DNA from: Treponema sp.
GTDB lineage: Bacteria; Spirochaetota; Spirochaetia; Treponematales; Treponemataceae
Reading direction: 5' to 3'
Assembly: GCA_017534445.1 (NCBI GenBank)
Contig: JAFXWC010000046.1
Location: 1 to 56,626, forward strand
DNA length: 56,626 bases
Shown here: positions 24,781 through 34,342 of the stretch, in pieces
Layout of the letters: each line of letters opens with the position of its first letter
How positions within the stretch are numbered: position 1 is the first letter of the stretch
Notes under the pieces: model-generated
Seen by the model: only the letters and a program-made list of their open reading frames with translations
What the model was told of the DNA's origin: nothing
The model's database searches: none
Position numbers and translations under genes: made by a program

Positions 24781-27300
24781 ATGAAGTTTGGTTACTTTGA
24801 TGACAAAAACAGGGAGTACGTGATTACAAATCCACTTACACCCTACCCGTGGATTAACTATCTTGGAAACGAAAAATTCTTTTCACTTATTTCCAACACA
24901 GCAGGCGGCTACATGTTCTACACAGATGCCCGCCTTCGCCGCTTGACCCGTTACCGCTACAACGACATTCCGCTGGACACTAACGGACGCTATTTCTATA
25001 TTACAGATGGAGATACAACGTGGAATCCCGGTTTTAAACCGATGAAGACCAAGCTTGACAAGTACGAATGCCACCACGGCTTTGGCTACACAAGAATTTG
25101 TTCCGCAAAGAACTCCCTTGCAGCAGACGTTCTCTTTATGGTTCCAAACGGAGAAAACTGCGAAGTTCAGATGGTAACCCTTACAAACGAGGGCAAGAAG
25201 GACAAGAACATTTCTTTGGTTTCTTTTATTGAATGGTGTCTCTACAACGGACAGACTGACGGTGAAAACTTCCAGAGAAACCTTTCCACAGGCGAAGTTG
25301 AAGTTGAAGGCAGCGTAATCTACCACAAGACTGAATACCGCGAAAGACGCAACCACTTTACTTTCTACAGTGTAAACTCTCCAATCAAGGGCTTTGACAC
25401 AGACCGCGAGACCTTCCTTGGCCTTTACAACGGTCTTGACACCCCGGACACAATCGTTGCAGGAAAGAGCGGCAACTCTGTGGCAGACGGTTGGTCACCA
25501 ATCGCAAGCCACCGCCTTGAATGCAGCCTTAAGCCTGGCGAAAGCAAGACTTACGTTTTTGTCCTTGGCTACATTGAAAACGAGGAAGACAAGAAATTCA
25601 TTCCTGAGTCTGAGGTAAAGCAGCCATTTAAGGCTACCAACAAGTACTCTGGCATTGTAAACAAGGAAAAGGCATACGCACTCCAGGAAAGGTTTGACTC
25701 CAAGGAAAAGGTAGAGGCAGCATACAAGGCCCTTCGCGAATTCTGGGACGAGACACTTTCCCACTTTGCAATCAGCACAGGAGATGAAAAGCTTGACCGC
25801 ATGGCCGTCTGGAACCAGTACCAGTGTGTTGTTACATACAACTTTGCCCGCTCAGCATCTTACTTTGAAAGCGGAATTGGCCGTGGCCTTGGCTTCCGCG
25901 ATACATCTCAGGACATGCTTGGTGCAGCACACCAGCTTCCTGCAAAGAGAATCCGTGAACGCCTTTACGACGTTGCAGCCACACAGTTTGAAGACGGTTC
26001 TGCTTACCACCAGTTCCAGCCGCTTACAAAGAGGGGTAACGCAGACATCGGAAGCAACTTTAACGACGATCCGCTCTGGCTGGTACTTGGCGTTGGCAAC
26101 TACATCCGCGAAACTGGGGACAAGGACTTCCTTAAGGTTGACGTTCCCTTTGACAATTCAGAGACAAACAAGGCTACAATGTTCGAGCACTTGCGCCGCT
26201 CATACAACTACATCCCCAACCACATGGGACCGCACGGGCTTCCGCTTATCGGACGCGCCGACTGGAACGACTGCCTTAACCTTAACTGCTTTAGCAAGGA
26301 TCCCAACGACTCTTTCCAGACCTGTACCAACAAGGAAGGCAAGAACGCTGAATCCGTAATGATTGCACAGATGTTCGTCTACGTAACGCCTGACTACGCA
26401 GCAATGTGCCGCATCATGGGAGACGAAGCAGAGGCAAAGAGGGCAGAAGAGCTTTGCAAGAAGATGGAAGAAGCAATCTGCACAGCCGGTTGGGACGGAG
26501 AATGGTACGTACGCGCATACGATGACTTTGGCCAGAAGATTGGTAGCCACGAATGCGGTGACGGTAAAATCTTTATTGAATCACAGGGCTTTGGTACAAT
26601 GGCACAGTGTGGTGCAGACAAGGGCTACCCTGCAAAGGCTTTGGACAGCGTAAAGAAGTACCTGGATTCAAAGTACGGTATCTGTATCGTAGACCCGCCA
26701 TACAGCTCTTACCACGTTGAGCTTGGTGAAGTTTCATCTTACCCGCCTGGATACAAGGAAAACGGTGGTATTTTCTGCCACAACAACCCTTGGGTTATCA
26801 TCGGCGAAATCAAGACTGGCCGCCCAGAAGACGCATGGGAGCACTACCAGAAGATTGCACCTGCCTATCTTGAAGACATTTCCGAAATCCACAGGACTGA
26901 ACCTTACGTATACGCACAGATGATTGCAGGTAAGACAGCCGGACGCTTTGGAGAGGCAAAGAACTCTTGGCTTACAGGAACAGCAGCATGGAACTTTGTT
27001 GCGCTCAGCCAGTTCATCTGCGGTCTTATGCCAGAATACGACGGACTCCGCATTGAGCCACGCCTGCCAAAGCATGTTAAGAAGGCAGACTTTACACGCA
27101 AATTCCGCGGTACAACATTCCACATCCACGTTGAAAACAAAAAGAACGACGGCAAGGTGGAACTTGTTCTTACCAACAAGGACTTTGCAACAGACGAGGC
27201 ATCACTCAAGGCAGCCCTTTCTACAGGCAGCGTTGGTGGAACACTCGTAAAAGCAGCTGACGGTGCAAAAGACGTTTACGTTCTTGCAACCGTAGGCTAA
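24781..27300 (+). CDS. GH94 cellobiose/cellodextrin phosphorylase
   Basis: An 839-residue cytoplasmic GH94 phosphorylase that cleaves cellobiose with phosphate to glucose-1-phosphate and glucose. The N-terminal region ([18 protein letters not shown], then [18 protein letters not shown]) and the substrate loop with RYRYNDIP are typical, and the catalytic acid lies in [18 protein letters not shown]. Further family segments are [19 protein letters not shown] and [12 protein letters not shown]. Codon use is strongly biased, suggesting high expression. TAGGAG precedes the ATG, the operator-like palindrome lies upstream and a long terminator downstream, so it is monocistronic. The family also includes cellodextrin enzymes; length favours cellobiose phosphorylase. 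Confidence 0.93.
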   Translation: MKFGYFDDKNREYVITNPLTPYPWINYLGNEKFFSLISNTAGGYMFYTDARLRRLTRYRYNDIPLDTNGRYFYITDGDTTWNPGFKPMKTKLDKYECHHGFGYTRICSAKNSLAADVLFMVPNGENCEVQMVTLTNEGKKDKNISLVSFIEWCLYNGQTDGENFQRNLSTGEVEVEGSVIYHKTEYRERRNHFTFYSVNSPIKGFDTDRETFLGLYNGLDTPDTIVAGKSGNSVADGWSPIASHRLECSLKPGESKTYVFVLGYIENEEDKKFIPESEVKQPFKATNKYSGIVNKEKAYALQERFDSKEKVEAAYKALREFWDETLSHFAISTGDEKLDRMAVWNQYQCVVTYNFARSASYFESGIGRGLGFRDTSQDMLGAAHQLPAKRIRERLYDVAATQFEDGSAYHQFQPLTKRGNADIGSNFNDDPLWLVLGVGNYIRETGDKDFLKVDVPFDNSETNKATMFEHLRRSYNYIPNHMGPHGLPLIGRADWNDCLNLNCFSKDPNDSFQTCTNKEGKNAESVMIAQMFVYVTPDYAAMCRIMGDEAEAKRAEELCKKMEEAICTAGWDGEWYVRAYDDFGQKIGSHECGDGKIFIESQGFGTMAQCGADKGYPAKALDSVKKYLDSKYGICIVDPPYSSYHVELGEVSSYPPGYKENGGIFCHNNPWVIIGEIKTGRPEDAWEHYQKIAPAYLEDISEIHRTEPYVYAQMIAGKTAGRFGEAKNSWLTGTAAWNFVALSQFICGLMPEYDGLRIEPRLPKHVKKADFTRKFRGTTFHIHVENKKNDGKVELVLTNKDFATDEASLKAALSTGSVGGTLVKAADGAKDVYVLATVG

Positions 27301-27338
27301 TTAAACTGAGCAGTTAAAAATATAAAAAAAGTTAGGAG

Positions 27339-27393
27339 CCGGTTCTTGGCAGGAAGGTGCATTGCCTTCTTTGCCGGGAGCCGGTATTTTTTT
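27339..27393 (+). terminator. Long intrinsic terminator after GH94 gene
   Basis: CCGGTTCTTGGCA pairs with TGCCGGGAGCCGG with G-T wobbles and extends through GGAAGG/CCTTC, then TATTTTTTT. Confidence 0.8.
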
Positions 27394-27411
27394 AGGAAGA
27401 CAGATTTTAAA

Positions 27412-28296
27412 TTAGAATGTAACAGTAACTACAAGAGAGCCAAAAGCATCTTCTGCAGGCATATCACCAGATGGTGAAGCAGGGGCTGGTGAAGCAGCTG
27501 GTAAAGTAGGAACCAACAAAGCAGGGGCCGATGAAGCCGGGTCAGGGAAATCAGGTCCATTAGAAAGGGCACAGACTATAGGAGGAGCCAATTTTTCCAA
27601 GACCGTCTGAGAGAGAGTTCCAGAGCGTATGTCAATAATTCTTTTTGCAAGCTCTTTTTGCGGATAAACAGGGAGCCCTGTATTCGGATCCGTAGAGCTG
27701 TACTCTCCTTCATAAACAGGAATTCCCATGCCGCCGCTAACATCTTTTACGGAAGTAAAGGCATTAGTTTCACCGTCTGCCGGTGTAAAATCAGAAGGGG
27801 TGTCCGAAACCTGTGGAACTTTAGACATAGAAGGCATTTTTGCAACCAGACCCTTTGACGTAAAAAGAAAGCCTGCCGCGTTCATGGAAAAGGATGTTCC
27901 GCGAACGGAAGCCGTTGCAACAGGCGTGCTTACCTTAAAGCCGGTACGCTTTCCGTCCGCCTTGTTAACAGTGGCATCTATTTTTCCGCTGTCAAGATAG
28001 ATAGAAGTTTCATTCTTTGAAGAAGTGGACACAAGCTTTTCTATAGTGATGCGTGTAAGAGGCCCCAGCTGAACCTTTGAGCCCTGAATGCTAAGTTCAG
28101 CAGAAGATTTGAAGCCGGTAGAAATTACATCACCGGCATATACGACATCTCCCGTGTTAAGGGGAACCCAAGCACTTCCCTTTTGAATTTCCACCTTGCC
28201 GGATGTAGAAAGAACCTTTGCCTCAAGGGCTGCGGCAGAATGAAGGGCAATAAAAGCAAGGGCAAACGCCAATAAAATCCTAAAAGTATTTTTCAT
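27412..28296 (-). CDS. Secreted FecR-domain protein
   Basis: A 294-residue exported protein. After a signal peptide ending HSAAA, residues about 24-140 form a FecR domain: VLSTSGKVEIQKGSAWVPL, GDVISTGFKSSAELSI, LGPLTRITIEKLV and VSTPVATASVRGTSF, the last being the FecR hallmark. The C-terminal half is low-complexity and rich in Pro, Ala and Ser. In spirochaetes such proteins are usually not iron regulators and may bind envelope polymers. Third in an operon with the barrel and small secreted protein; GGGGGA precedes the ATG. Confidence 0.8.
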   Translation of the reverse strand: MKNTFRILLAFALAFIALHSAAALEAKVLSTSGKVEIQKGSAWVPLNTGDVVYAGDVISTGFKSSAELSIQGSKVQLGPLTRITIEKLVSTSSKNETSIYLDSGKIDATVNKADGKRTGFKVSTPVATASVRGTSFSMNAAGFLFTSKGLVAKMPSMSKVPQVSDTPSDFTPADGETNAFTSVKDVSGGMGIPVYEGEYSSTDPNTGLPVYPQKELAKRIIDIRSGTLSQTVLEKLAPPIVCALSNGPDFPDPASSAPALLVPTLPAASPAPASPSGDMPAEDAFGSLVVTVTF

Positions 28297-28311
28297 AAAA
28301 ATCCCCCTGTA

Positions 28312-29487
28312 TTAGAACGCCAAGGTTGCGCCGAGTGTCAAAGAAGTTTCATTGTCTTTGTCATCATCGCCAATGTATTGGTGCAGTGAAAGCCCCAATT
28401 CCAAATCCGTATAAATCTGATATATCAATCCGCCGTATACCTGAACTCCCGCATACTCAAAACTGTCATCAGGACAAGAGATTATTACGTCGGCCCCCAA
28501 AGATGCAAGCATGTTAACCATTGGTTTTACAGTAGCACAAGCCCCCGCCTTGATTAGGCCAGAGTAGTCAGGAGCATACATTGCAAAAGAAGACTCTATG
28601 CTGGAAATCCCCTTGAAAGCGGCAAATGGACCTTGCTCGCCAGAGGCATACACTCCGCTAAAAGTTAGCTGGCAATCGTAAAATTCTGGAATATAGCAGG
28701 TAAAGGAAAGCTGGGTAAGGTTTGAAACCTTGTCAAAGTCTCCGTCTATTACCTCAGCCCCAAAGGTTGTAGAAAGGTTATAGAACTTTCTTGCGCCAAG
28801 GACACCAGCCAAGGAAAGGGTTCCGTAAAAGCGGTTATAGTCTGTATTGTCGCCATTGGGTCCTTTAGTACCTATTGCACAAAGACCTTCGACTCCCAAA
28901 GACTGGTTCAAGAAAAGATAAGGGAAAGTAACGGATGCCTGGCCAAGAAGGAAGGGGCTTGAACAAAAGTAGTAGTCATTGTCAACATCGTCAAGGTCAC
29001 CGTTAAGAAGGACAGTGTTTATTCCGTTCTGCAAGCCGGTATAGCCTACATAACCGCCGGCAACAATATTTTGGCTGTTGTAAGACACGGACAAAGCGTC
29101 CGCAGGCAGATTCAGTATATAGCCAGAAGCATCAACAATACCAAACCTTCCCGCCGCAATATTCAAGGAAGAAGAAGCACCAGTCTTCATTGAATAAGCA
29201 TATTTAAAAAGCGTAAGGTCTATAGGGCACAAAAAGTCACCGTCACCAAATTCCGAAATGTCGTTCACGTCATAAGTGGGAGCAACTTTACCCTCTGCCA
29301 CAAAATAGGAAGAAGGACCAAGAGGGGTGCGGAAGAACAGAGTGAGTTTTGTCTTTTCCTCCATTGCAACAGGATCAAAGTCATTTGTATAAATCTCAAC
29401 GGATTCACCCAAAGTGCCTCCAAATTCAGCGGCAAAGGCACTGGCAAACATAGAAGCCGCCAATAAAAGGGCTAAGGTCTTTTTCAT
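28312..29487 (-). CDS. Outer-membrane beta-barrel protein
   Basis: A 391-residue exported protein with signal peptide MKKTLALLLAASMFASAFA. The rest is rich in alternating aromatic and polar strands (YFVAEGKVAP, LSVSYNSQNIVAGGYVGY, SLTLGATLAF) and ends in Phe, the C-terminal signature of outer-membrane barrels recognised by BamA. It is likely a porin or structural barrel of unknown specificity. Its ATG overlaps the upstream stop as ATGA, with GGGAGGCAAC as ribosome site, so it is coupled to that gene. Confidence 0.75.
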   Translation of the reverse strand: MKKTLALLLAASMFASAFAAEFGGTLGESVEIYTNDFDPVAMEEKTKLTLFFRTPLGPSSYFVAEGKVAPTYDVNDISEFGDGDFLCPIDLTLFKYAYSMKTGASSSLNIAAGRFGIVDASGYILNLPADALSVSYNSQNIVAGGYVGYTGLQNGINTVLLNGDLDDVDNDYYFCSSPFLLGQASVTFPYLFLNQSLGVEGLCAIGTKGPNGDNTDYNRFYGTLSLAGVLGARKFYNLSTTFGAEVIDGDFDKVSNLTQLSFTCYIPEFYDCQLTFSGVYASGEQGPFAAFKGISSIESSFAMYAPDYSGLIKAGACATVKPMVNMLASLGADVIISCPDDSFEYAGVQVYGGLIYQIYTDLELGLSLHQYIGDDDKDNETSLTLGATLAF

Positions 29488-29951
29488 CTGTTGCCTCCCC
29501 TGCCATTAGCGGACAATTCCATTACCGCATTTATCATGTTAAGGACATCATGCCCATTGGGAACCGAAGACGGATCGGCATTGCGCGGAATTATACCGTT
29601 GGCCCGCAGCATCGTAAAAGCATAGCGGGGAGAAGGATGGATCTTGTACATAAGGCTGTTGTCCACCTTCCACGTTTGCGCCAAAACATGGGCAAGCTCT
29701 TCAAGGCTAATCACAGAAAGAGCGTTTTTTCCCGAATCCGCAAGCCCAGCCTTTTGAATGGCAGCAAAAGCTTCGGAATTGGAAGCATTTTCAGAAACAA
29801 GTCCCTGTGCCACTGCAGAAAAATAAGACACCTGCCCCCAGCTTACTTTCTCTGTATTAATCATATTAGTTACACTATTAGCTGACTGGGCATGAGCCAC
29901 AATTGATGCAAAGGCAAAGAAAAGAGCAAATACGACAAAATTCTTTTTCAT
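29484..29951 (-). CDS. Small secreted protein
   Basis: A 155-residue protein with signal peptide MKKNFVVFALFFAFASIV ending AHA. Mature segments EELAHVLAQTWKVDNSLM and AFTMLRANGIIPRNADPSS faintly resemble an S-layer-homology repeat, as if a periplasmic anchoring module. The start was set at 29951; the frame extends to 30167 across the divergent promoter region but that part has no signal peptide. First gene of the envelope operon with the barrel and the FecR protein. Confidence 0.65.
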   Translation of the reverse strand: MKKNFVVFALFFAFASIVAHAQSANSVTNMINTEKVSWGQVSYFSAVAQGLVSENASNSEAFAAIQKAGLADSGKNALSVISLEELAHVLAQTWKVDNSLMYKIHPSPRYAFTMLRANGIIPRNADPSSVPNGHDVLNMINAVMELSANGRGGNR

Positions 29952-29983
29952 ATAAACTTCTGTCTCCAATGTCATAAAAAAAC

Positions 29984-30013
29984 TTTTCACTTTATTATAA
30001 TCTATGTTATACT
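29984..30013 (+). promoter_or_regulatory. Promoter of the CHASE2 cyclase gene
   Basis: TTTTCA and TATACT are separated by 18 bp, and the -10 ends seven bases before the ATG at 30021. A second TATAAT at 29996 overlaps. No Shine-Dalgarno sequence is present. Confidence 0.45.
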
Positions 30014-30020
30014 TTTTGTC

Positions 30021-32918
30021 ATGGCAAACAAAGTAAAAAAGATTTTTTTTTCGCGCAACACAGACATTTTGATGCTGATTGTCATAACGGCCCTTATAAT
30101 GGTCCTTTCGGCTCTTAAACTCTTTACGAAATTTGACTACCGAATCTACGACATTCTTATCCGCCACTCCCCCAAAGTTCGTCAGGATGAAAACATTCTT
30201 CTGGTAGACATTGAAGACGTATCCCTAAACCGCGAAGGTACATGGCCCTGGACCAGAGACCTGCTTGGCAACGTTCTTATCAGGATGAAGGAACTGGGGG
30301 CATACAACGCCGTATTCGATATTGAGTACGTATCTCCGGCAAGCAAGGGGGCTTCGGGAGACATAGTTTCGCTTACGGAAGAAACCTTTGGAAATGGCGA
30401 GCAAAAAATTGCATATAATATAGAAGAATTCTCATCATCAATTCAAAGCGGCAGGACAAACGCCCTTAACGCCAGGCAAAAAGGCTCAGAGCTTACGGAT
30501 GCCGTTGATGAAATTCTCTACGGAATGTACAATTCCATCTACGAGGGCATAAACAGGGACTTTGACGACTATTTTGCCCGCACCATACAGTTTTTTGGAA
30601 ATACATCACTCACCATAAACGCCTACGACATAAAGATTGACCGCACCCCGGAGGAACAGGACTACGCAAAGGAACGCTTTCTCTTTAACGTCAAGGATCC
30701 AAAAGATTTTATCCGGCGGGAAAACGAAGAGGCAACGCGCACTGCAAACGCAGAAAAAGGCTTTACCACCGCCCTGCACACTCTAGGCAGTAGGGCAATA
30801 GGAGAAGGCTTTACCAACGTAATAATAGACACCGACGGAACACGAAGGCGCATTGAGCTTTTGAACTACCACGAAGGAAAATACATTGGGCAACTGGCAT
30901 TCTCGCCGCTGGTCCGCATGCTTGACGTCCAGTCTTTTGAGCGCAAGAGAAAGTCCCTGCTTCTAAAAGGAGCTCTTCTTCCCGGAAAAGAAAAGAGGGA
31001 AGACATTAGCATCCCCTTGGATGAAAACGGCCGCCTGATGATAAACTGGCAGCATTCAACATACAATGACAGTTTCCGCCACGTTCCTGTCTACATGATT
31101 CTGGACCTGGACAAACTTGAACACAAGGTGATTGAATCACTGCGCCAGGTTGAAAACATAAGCCTTTCAGCTGATGATGCAAAGCAGGCAGAACTTGCAA
31201 GCTGGATTTCCTACGTCCCCGACCTTCTTGACGGCTACAAGCAGATTCTTGAAGAAAAAAAACGGCTGCTTAGCCTTTGCAATGGCTTTGACACTCAGAA
31301 CAAGCCCATTGGAGGAGGAATTTCCGCGGGAGAATACCAGGCATACTTTTCCGCAAAGACCAGTTTCTTCCAAGATTTGGACAGTTATTCAAAGTCCATT
31401 CTTTCGCTTGCCCCTGCCGCAGGTGAAGATTCCGTTAAAGCAATAAATCAGTTTGCCACGGTGCTCTCAGAATACGAAAGCCTTCACAAGAGCCTTTCCG
31501 TTGAATTTGAAAATTCATTCTGCTTTATAGGAAACTCCGCCTCTGCAAGCACAGACCTTGGTGTTACCCCCTTCCAGAGCGGTTACCCCAACCTTGGAAC
31601 CCACGCAAACGTAGCAAACACAATACTCCAAAAAGACTTCATCCGCACAGTAAATCCTTTTGCCGCAATTTTCTTGGTCTTTTTCTTTACGGCATTGGTG
31701 CTTCTGTACACCAGGAAATTCTCATCCTTTGCAAAAAATGCCGTTGGACTTGTCTATCTTTTCCCACCGGCAATAATCTTCTGCGCCCTGATGATTTTCT
31801 TCAGAATCTATGTTCCTGTTGTGGCACCCTTTCTTCTTGCGCTTTTTACCTACATAGCCCAGATGGTGCTGAACTTTGCGCTTGCGGAAAAAGAAAAGAA
31901 AACCTTGCGCAGGGGATTTGACGCTTACGTTGCCCCGGAAGTTGTAAACCAGATTGTAAAGAACCCGGCCCTTCTTTCTTTGGGCGGTGCAAACAAAAGA
32001 ATGACGGCACTTTTCTCCGACGTAAGAACCTTCTCCGGCTTTACGGAATGCATAAACCGCGAAGAAGGAGAGCAGCACGGAGCCGTCCGCCTTGTAGACA
32101 TACTCAACGGCTACCTTGGCGTATTGAGCGACGCAATCATGGACTGCCACGGAACAATAGACAAGTACGTAGGAGACGAAATTGTATCGTTCTTTGGAGC
32201 CCCAGTAGACGACCCCCTTAACGCCTACAACGCCTGTATTGCAGGAATACGCATGAAGCAGGCAGAAGCCATCTACAACGAAGAGCACAAGGACAAGCTT
32301 CCCATTCACCCAATCACCCACACGCCATTCCTTTTAAAGTCCCGCGTTGGAATAAACACCGGAGACATGGTTGTAGGAAACATGGGCACCCAGAAAAAGC
32401 TTAACTACACCGTCATGGGCAACAACGTAAACTTGGCATCCCGCCTAGAAGGAACAAACAAGGCCTACGACAGCTGGATAATGTGCAGCGAAAGCACCTG
32501 GCAGGAAGCAAATTCCGGGCAAACGCAAGGCCTTTTGGTAGCCCGCCAGCTTGACTGCGTACGCGTAATAAATGTGGAAAAACCGGTACAGATTTATTCT
32601 ATTGTAGGACTAAAATCCGAGCTTAAAAAAGAAGAGCTTGAATCCGTGGAGCTTTTCAACAAGGCAATGGAATGGTATCTTAAGGGAAGGGAAGAAGGTG
32701 CAGACCCAAAGGACATAAAGGACTTTTCAAAAGCAAAGAAACTCTTCTCCGACGCATACCGCTGCAACCCCACGAGCGACGTGCAGGACAAAAACTATAT
32801 CTCGCCCGAAAAAAAGATGATTGTCCGCTGCGAAAACTATATTGTAAACGGCCTGCCGCGGGACCTTAACGGAGACGTCATAAAATGGGACGGCGTGTAC
32901 ACAATGACTTCAAAATGA
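30021..32918 (+). CDS. CHASE2 sensor adenylate/guanylate cyclase
   Basis: A 965-residue class III cyclase. Layout: N-terminal membrane helix (about 14-37), a large extracytoplasmic CHASE2 sensor starting YDILIRHSPKVRQDENILLV and running to about 545, three membrane helices (about 548-645), then a cyclase domain from about 665. Metal-binding aspartates lie in ALFSDVRTFSGFTE and DKYVGDEIVSFFG; the late motif NYTVMGNNVNLASRLEG carries the transition-state residues. A helical tail follows. It probably makes cAMP in response to an envelope signal; substrate choice is not proven by sequence. It is divergent from the envelope operon and overlaps the next gene by four bases. Confidence 0.9.
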   Translation: MANKVKKIFFSRNTDILMLIVITALIMVLSALKLFTKFDYRIYDILIRHSPKVRQDENILLVDIEDVSLNREGTWPWTRDLLGNVLIRMKELGAYNAVFDIEYVSPASKGASGDIVSLTEETFGNGEQKIAYNIEEFSSSIQSGRTNALNARQKGSELTDAVDEILYGMYNSIYEGINRDFDDYFARTIQFFGNTSLTINAYDIKIDRTPEEQDYAKERFLFNVKDPKDFIRRENEEATRTANAEKGFTTALHTLGSRAIGEGFTNVIIDTDGTRRRIELLNYHEGKYIGQLAFSPLVRMLDVQSFERKRKSLLLKGALLPGKEKREDISIPLDENGRLMINWQHSTYNDSFRHVPVYMILDLDKLEHKVIESLRQVENISLSADDAKQAELASWISYVPDLLDGYKQILEEKKRLLSLCNGFDTQNKPIGGGISAGEYQAYFSAKTSFFQDLDSYSKSILSLAPAAGEDSVKAINQFATVLSEYESLHKSLSVEFENSFCFIGNSASASTDLGVTPFQSGYPNLGTHANVANTILQKDFIRTVNPFAAIFLVFFFTALVLLYTRKFSSFAKNAVGLVYLFPPAIIFCALMIFFRIYVPVVAPFLLALFTYIAQMVLNFALAEKEKKTLRRGFDAYVAPEVVNQIVKNPALLSLGGANKRMTALFSDVRTFSGFTECINREEGEQHGAVRLVDILNGYLGVLSDAIMDCHGTIDKYVGDEIVSFFGAPVDDPLNAYNACIAGIRMKQAEAIYNEEHKDKLPIHPITHTPFLLKSRVGINTGDMVVGNMGTQKKLNYTVMGNNVNLASRLEGTNKAYDSWIMCSESTWQEANSGQTQGLLVARQLDCVRVINVEKPVQIYSIVGLKSELKKEELESVELFNKAMEWYLKGREEGADPKDIKDFSKAKKLFSDAYRCNPTSDVQDKNYISPEKKMIVRCENYIVNGLPRDLNGDVIKWDGVYTMTSK

Positions 32919-33871
32919 TACATAAGCTTTTTGATTTTTTTCTCGGACCAGCTTTTGTTTGCAAACCCGCTTTCCAGGGTTCCGCGGGGCCCTACCCGCT
33001 CCATTGCTTCGCAACCCGCCTGCGGCGGGCCCTTCCAATCGGGGGTAGGCTTGGTTGGAAAAAAGCAAGACTTTTCTTTGCAACGCTCTTACTCCTCTTT
33101 CTGTTCTTTGCAAGACCTGCCTATTCAAAAGAAGCAGAACTTGCCCCCAACAAAGAAGAGCCGGCATCCGCAACCACGGAAGATGAATCCCCTGCCACAG
33201 ACGCAAGCCTTTCCGAAAGGGAAGAATACCTTGAGCATGTTCAAACATACAACTTCTGGAGCACACTGGGACAGCAGTTTAAAATTTCAAGCGAAAGCGA
33301 GCCGGAGCTAAAAAGTTCATTCGGCTTTGACTTTTTAACCATGTTCTACGGAGTTGCCCACAAGGGATTCGGTCTTGGCCTTAGCTATGAAAAGCAGATA
33401 ATCCCCCACCTTGCGCAAAAGGCACTTTTTTCTGCAACCTTCATGGACACAAAATACGACGGCATCTACGCCCTCCCGCTAACCGTAGGCTACTTCCCCT
33501 ACTTTTACCCCATGTCAAGGCGGCTTCAAAAATTCTACGCGGGACTAGGCTGCTACATAGACTATGTTTCCTACTCCAAAAGCTACAGTCTGAGCTACGG
33601 AGGCGTAAACTTTTCCGCAGCGGCACAGGCAGGCTACAAAATACTCCTCCCCTACAACTTTATGGCAGACATATCCCTAACCTACAAAATGCCCCTAATA
33701 AACACAATCACGGCTTACGGCGACTTGGACGGCTACCTTAACAAAAAAATCCAGGTAGGAATAGGCCTAAAATACACAAAACTCCCCGAACTAATCAGAA
33801 ACATCCGCACGGTAAAGAAAAATTTCACCAATGAGGAAAAAGAGCAAACCACAACCGACATCCCCTATTGA
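32915..33871 (+). CDS. Exported barrel-like protein with repeat-derived N-terminus
   Basis: The frame from the ATG at 32915 (overlapping the cyclase stop as ATGA) gives 318 residues. Codons about 18-45 are encoded by a family A repeat. A signal peptide-like core (LFFATLLLLFLFFARPAYS) only begins near residue 49. The mature part has FDFLTMFYGVAHKGFGLGLS, LPLTVGYFPYFYPMS and YAGLGCYIDYVSYS, alternating strands that suggest an outer-membrane or periplasmic barrel. No canonical start codon lies between the repeat and the signal core. Either the repeat was inserted in frame or the gene uses an atypical start. Role unknown; coupling suggests a link to the cyclase. Confidence 0.65.
   Translation: MIHKLFDFFLGPAFVCKPAFQGSAGPYPLHCFATRLRRALPIGGRLGWKKARLFFATLLLLFLFFARPAYSKEAELAPNKEEPASATTEDESPATDASLSEREEYLEHVQTYNFWSTLGQQFKISSESEPELKSSFGFDFLTMFYGVAHKGFGLGLSYEKQIIPHLAQKALFSATFMDTKYDGIYALPLTVGYFPYFYPMSRRLQKFYAGLGCYIDYVSYSKSYSLSYGGVNFSAAAQAGYKILLPYNFMADISLTYKMPLINTITAYGDLDGYLNKKIQVGIGLKYTKLPELIRNIRTVKKNFTNEEKEQTTTDIPY
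32968..33048 (+). repeat. Dispersed GC-rich repeat, family A copy 3 (in frame in a gene)
   Basis: The landmarks CCCGCTTTCCAGGGTTCCG, CCCGCTCCATTGCTTCGC, AACCCGCCTGCGGCGGG and CCCTTCCAATCGGGG are nearly the same as the inverted copy at 37568-37650. It is read in frame inside the coding frame starting at 32915. Confidence 0.85.
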
Positions 33872-33934
33872 CCTTTCCAAATACCCCCTAGTTAAGATAT
33901 TCTCCAAAAACTCCACAATATTCCGCAAGTCACC

Positions 33935-33963
33935 TTGACCTAACCGAATTTTTCATTCATAAT
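33935..33963 (+). promoter_or_regulatory. Promoter of the PilZ gene
   Basis: TTGACC and CATAAT are separated by 17 bp, and the -10 ends seven bases before the ATG at 33971. No ribosome site is seen. Confidence 0.55.
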
Positions 33964-33970
33964 TGAAGCT

Positions 33971-34330
33971 ATGAAGAACGAACACAGAAAGGAAGAGCGC
34001 TTTACGGACACCGGGCGTGTTGATGCCCATGAGCTTTGCGTTCTCCCCGGCGTGCTAGACGACATTAGCGCCTCAGGCTGCAGGGTGCACTTTCCTGTTC
34101 CCGTAAAAGTGGACATGGAAAACGACTACAGCATAAAGATGAAGGTTCCCCGCAAGGAATTCCTTCTTCCATTTTCACTTACAGGCCGTCCGCGTTGGGT
34201 AACAAATTCCGAAAACCGCTCCCACATTGGTTTTTCATTTTTATGCTCACCGGGCACTCCCCTGCTTTTGCGCTACATTGAATTTTTAAAGGCCTCCTCA
34301 AAAAAGGAAGCAGACAACCCACTTGACTGA
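33971..34330 (+). CDS. PilZ-domain c-di-GMP receptor
   Basis: A 119-residue single-domain PilZ protein. The N-terminal basic motif RKEERF (RxxxR) and the later DISASGCRVHF (D/NxSxxG) are the cyclic-di-GMP-binding elements; GRPRWVTNSENRSHIGFSF supplies the later strands. It would act as an effector of the second messenger made by proteins such as the GGDEF protein at 10915, perhaps on motility or envelope behaviour. Start appears leaderless. The methyltransferase gene begins 12 nt downstream. Confidence 0.88.
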   Translation: MKNEHRKEERFTDTGRVDAHELCVLPGVLDDISASGCRVHFPVPVKVDMENDYSIKMKVPRKEFLLPFSLTGRPRWVTNSENRSHIGFSFLCSPGTPLLLRYIEFLKASSKKEADNPLD

Positions 34331-34342
34331 ATATAGGACTCT

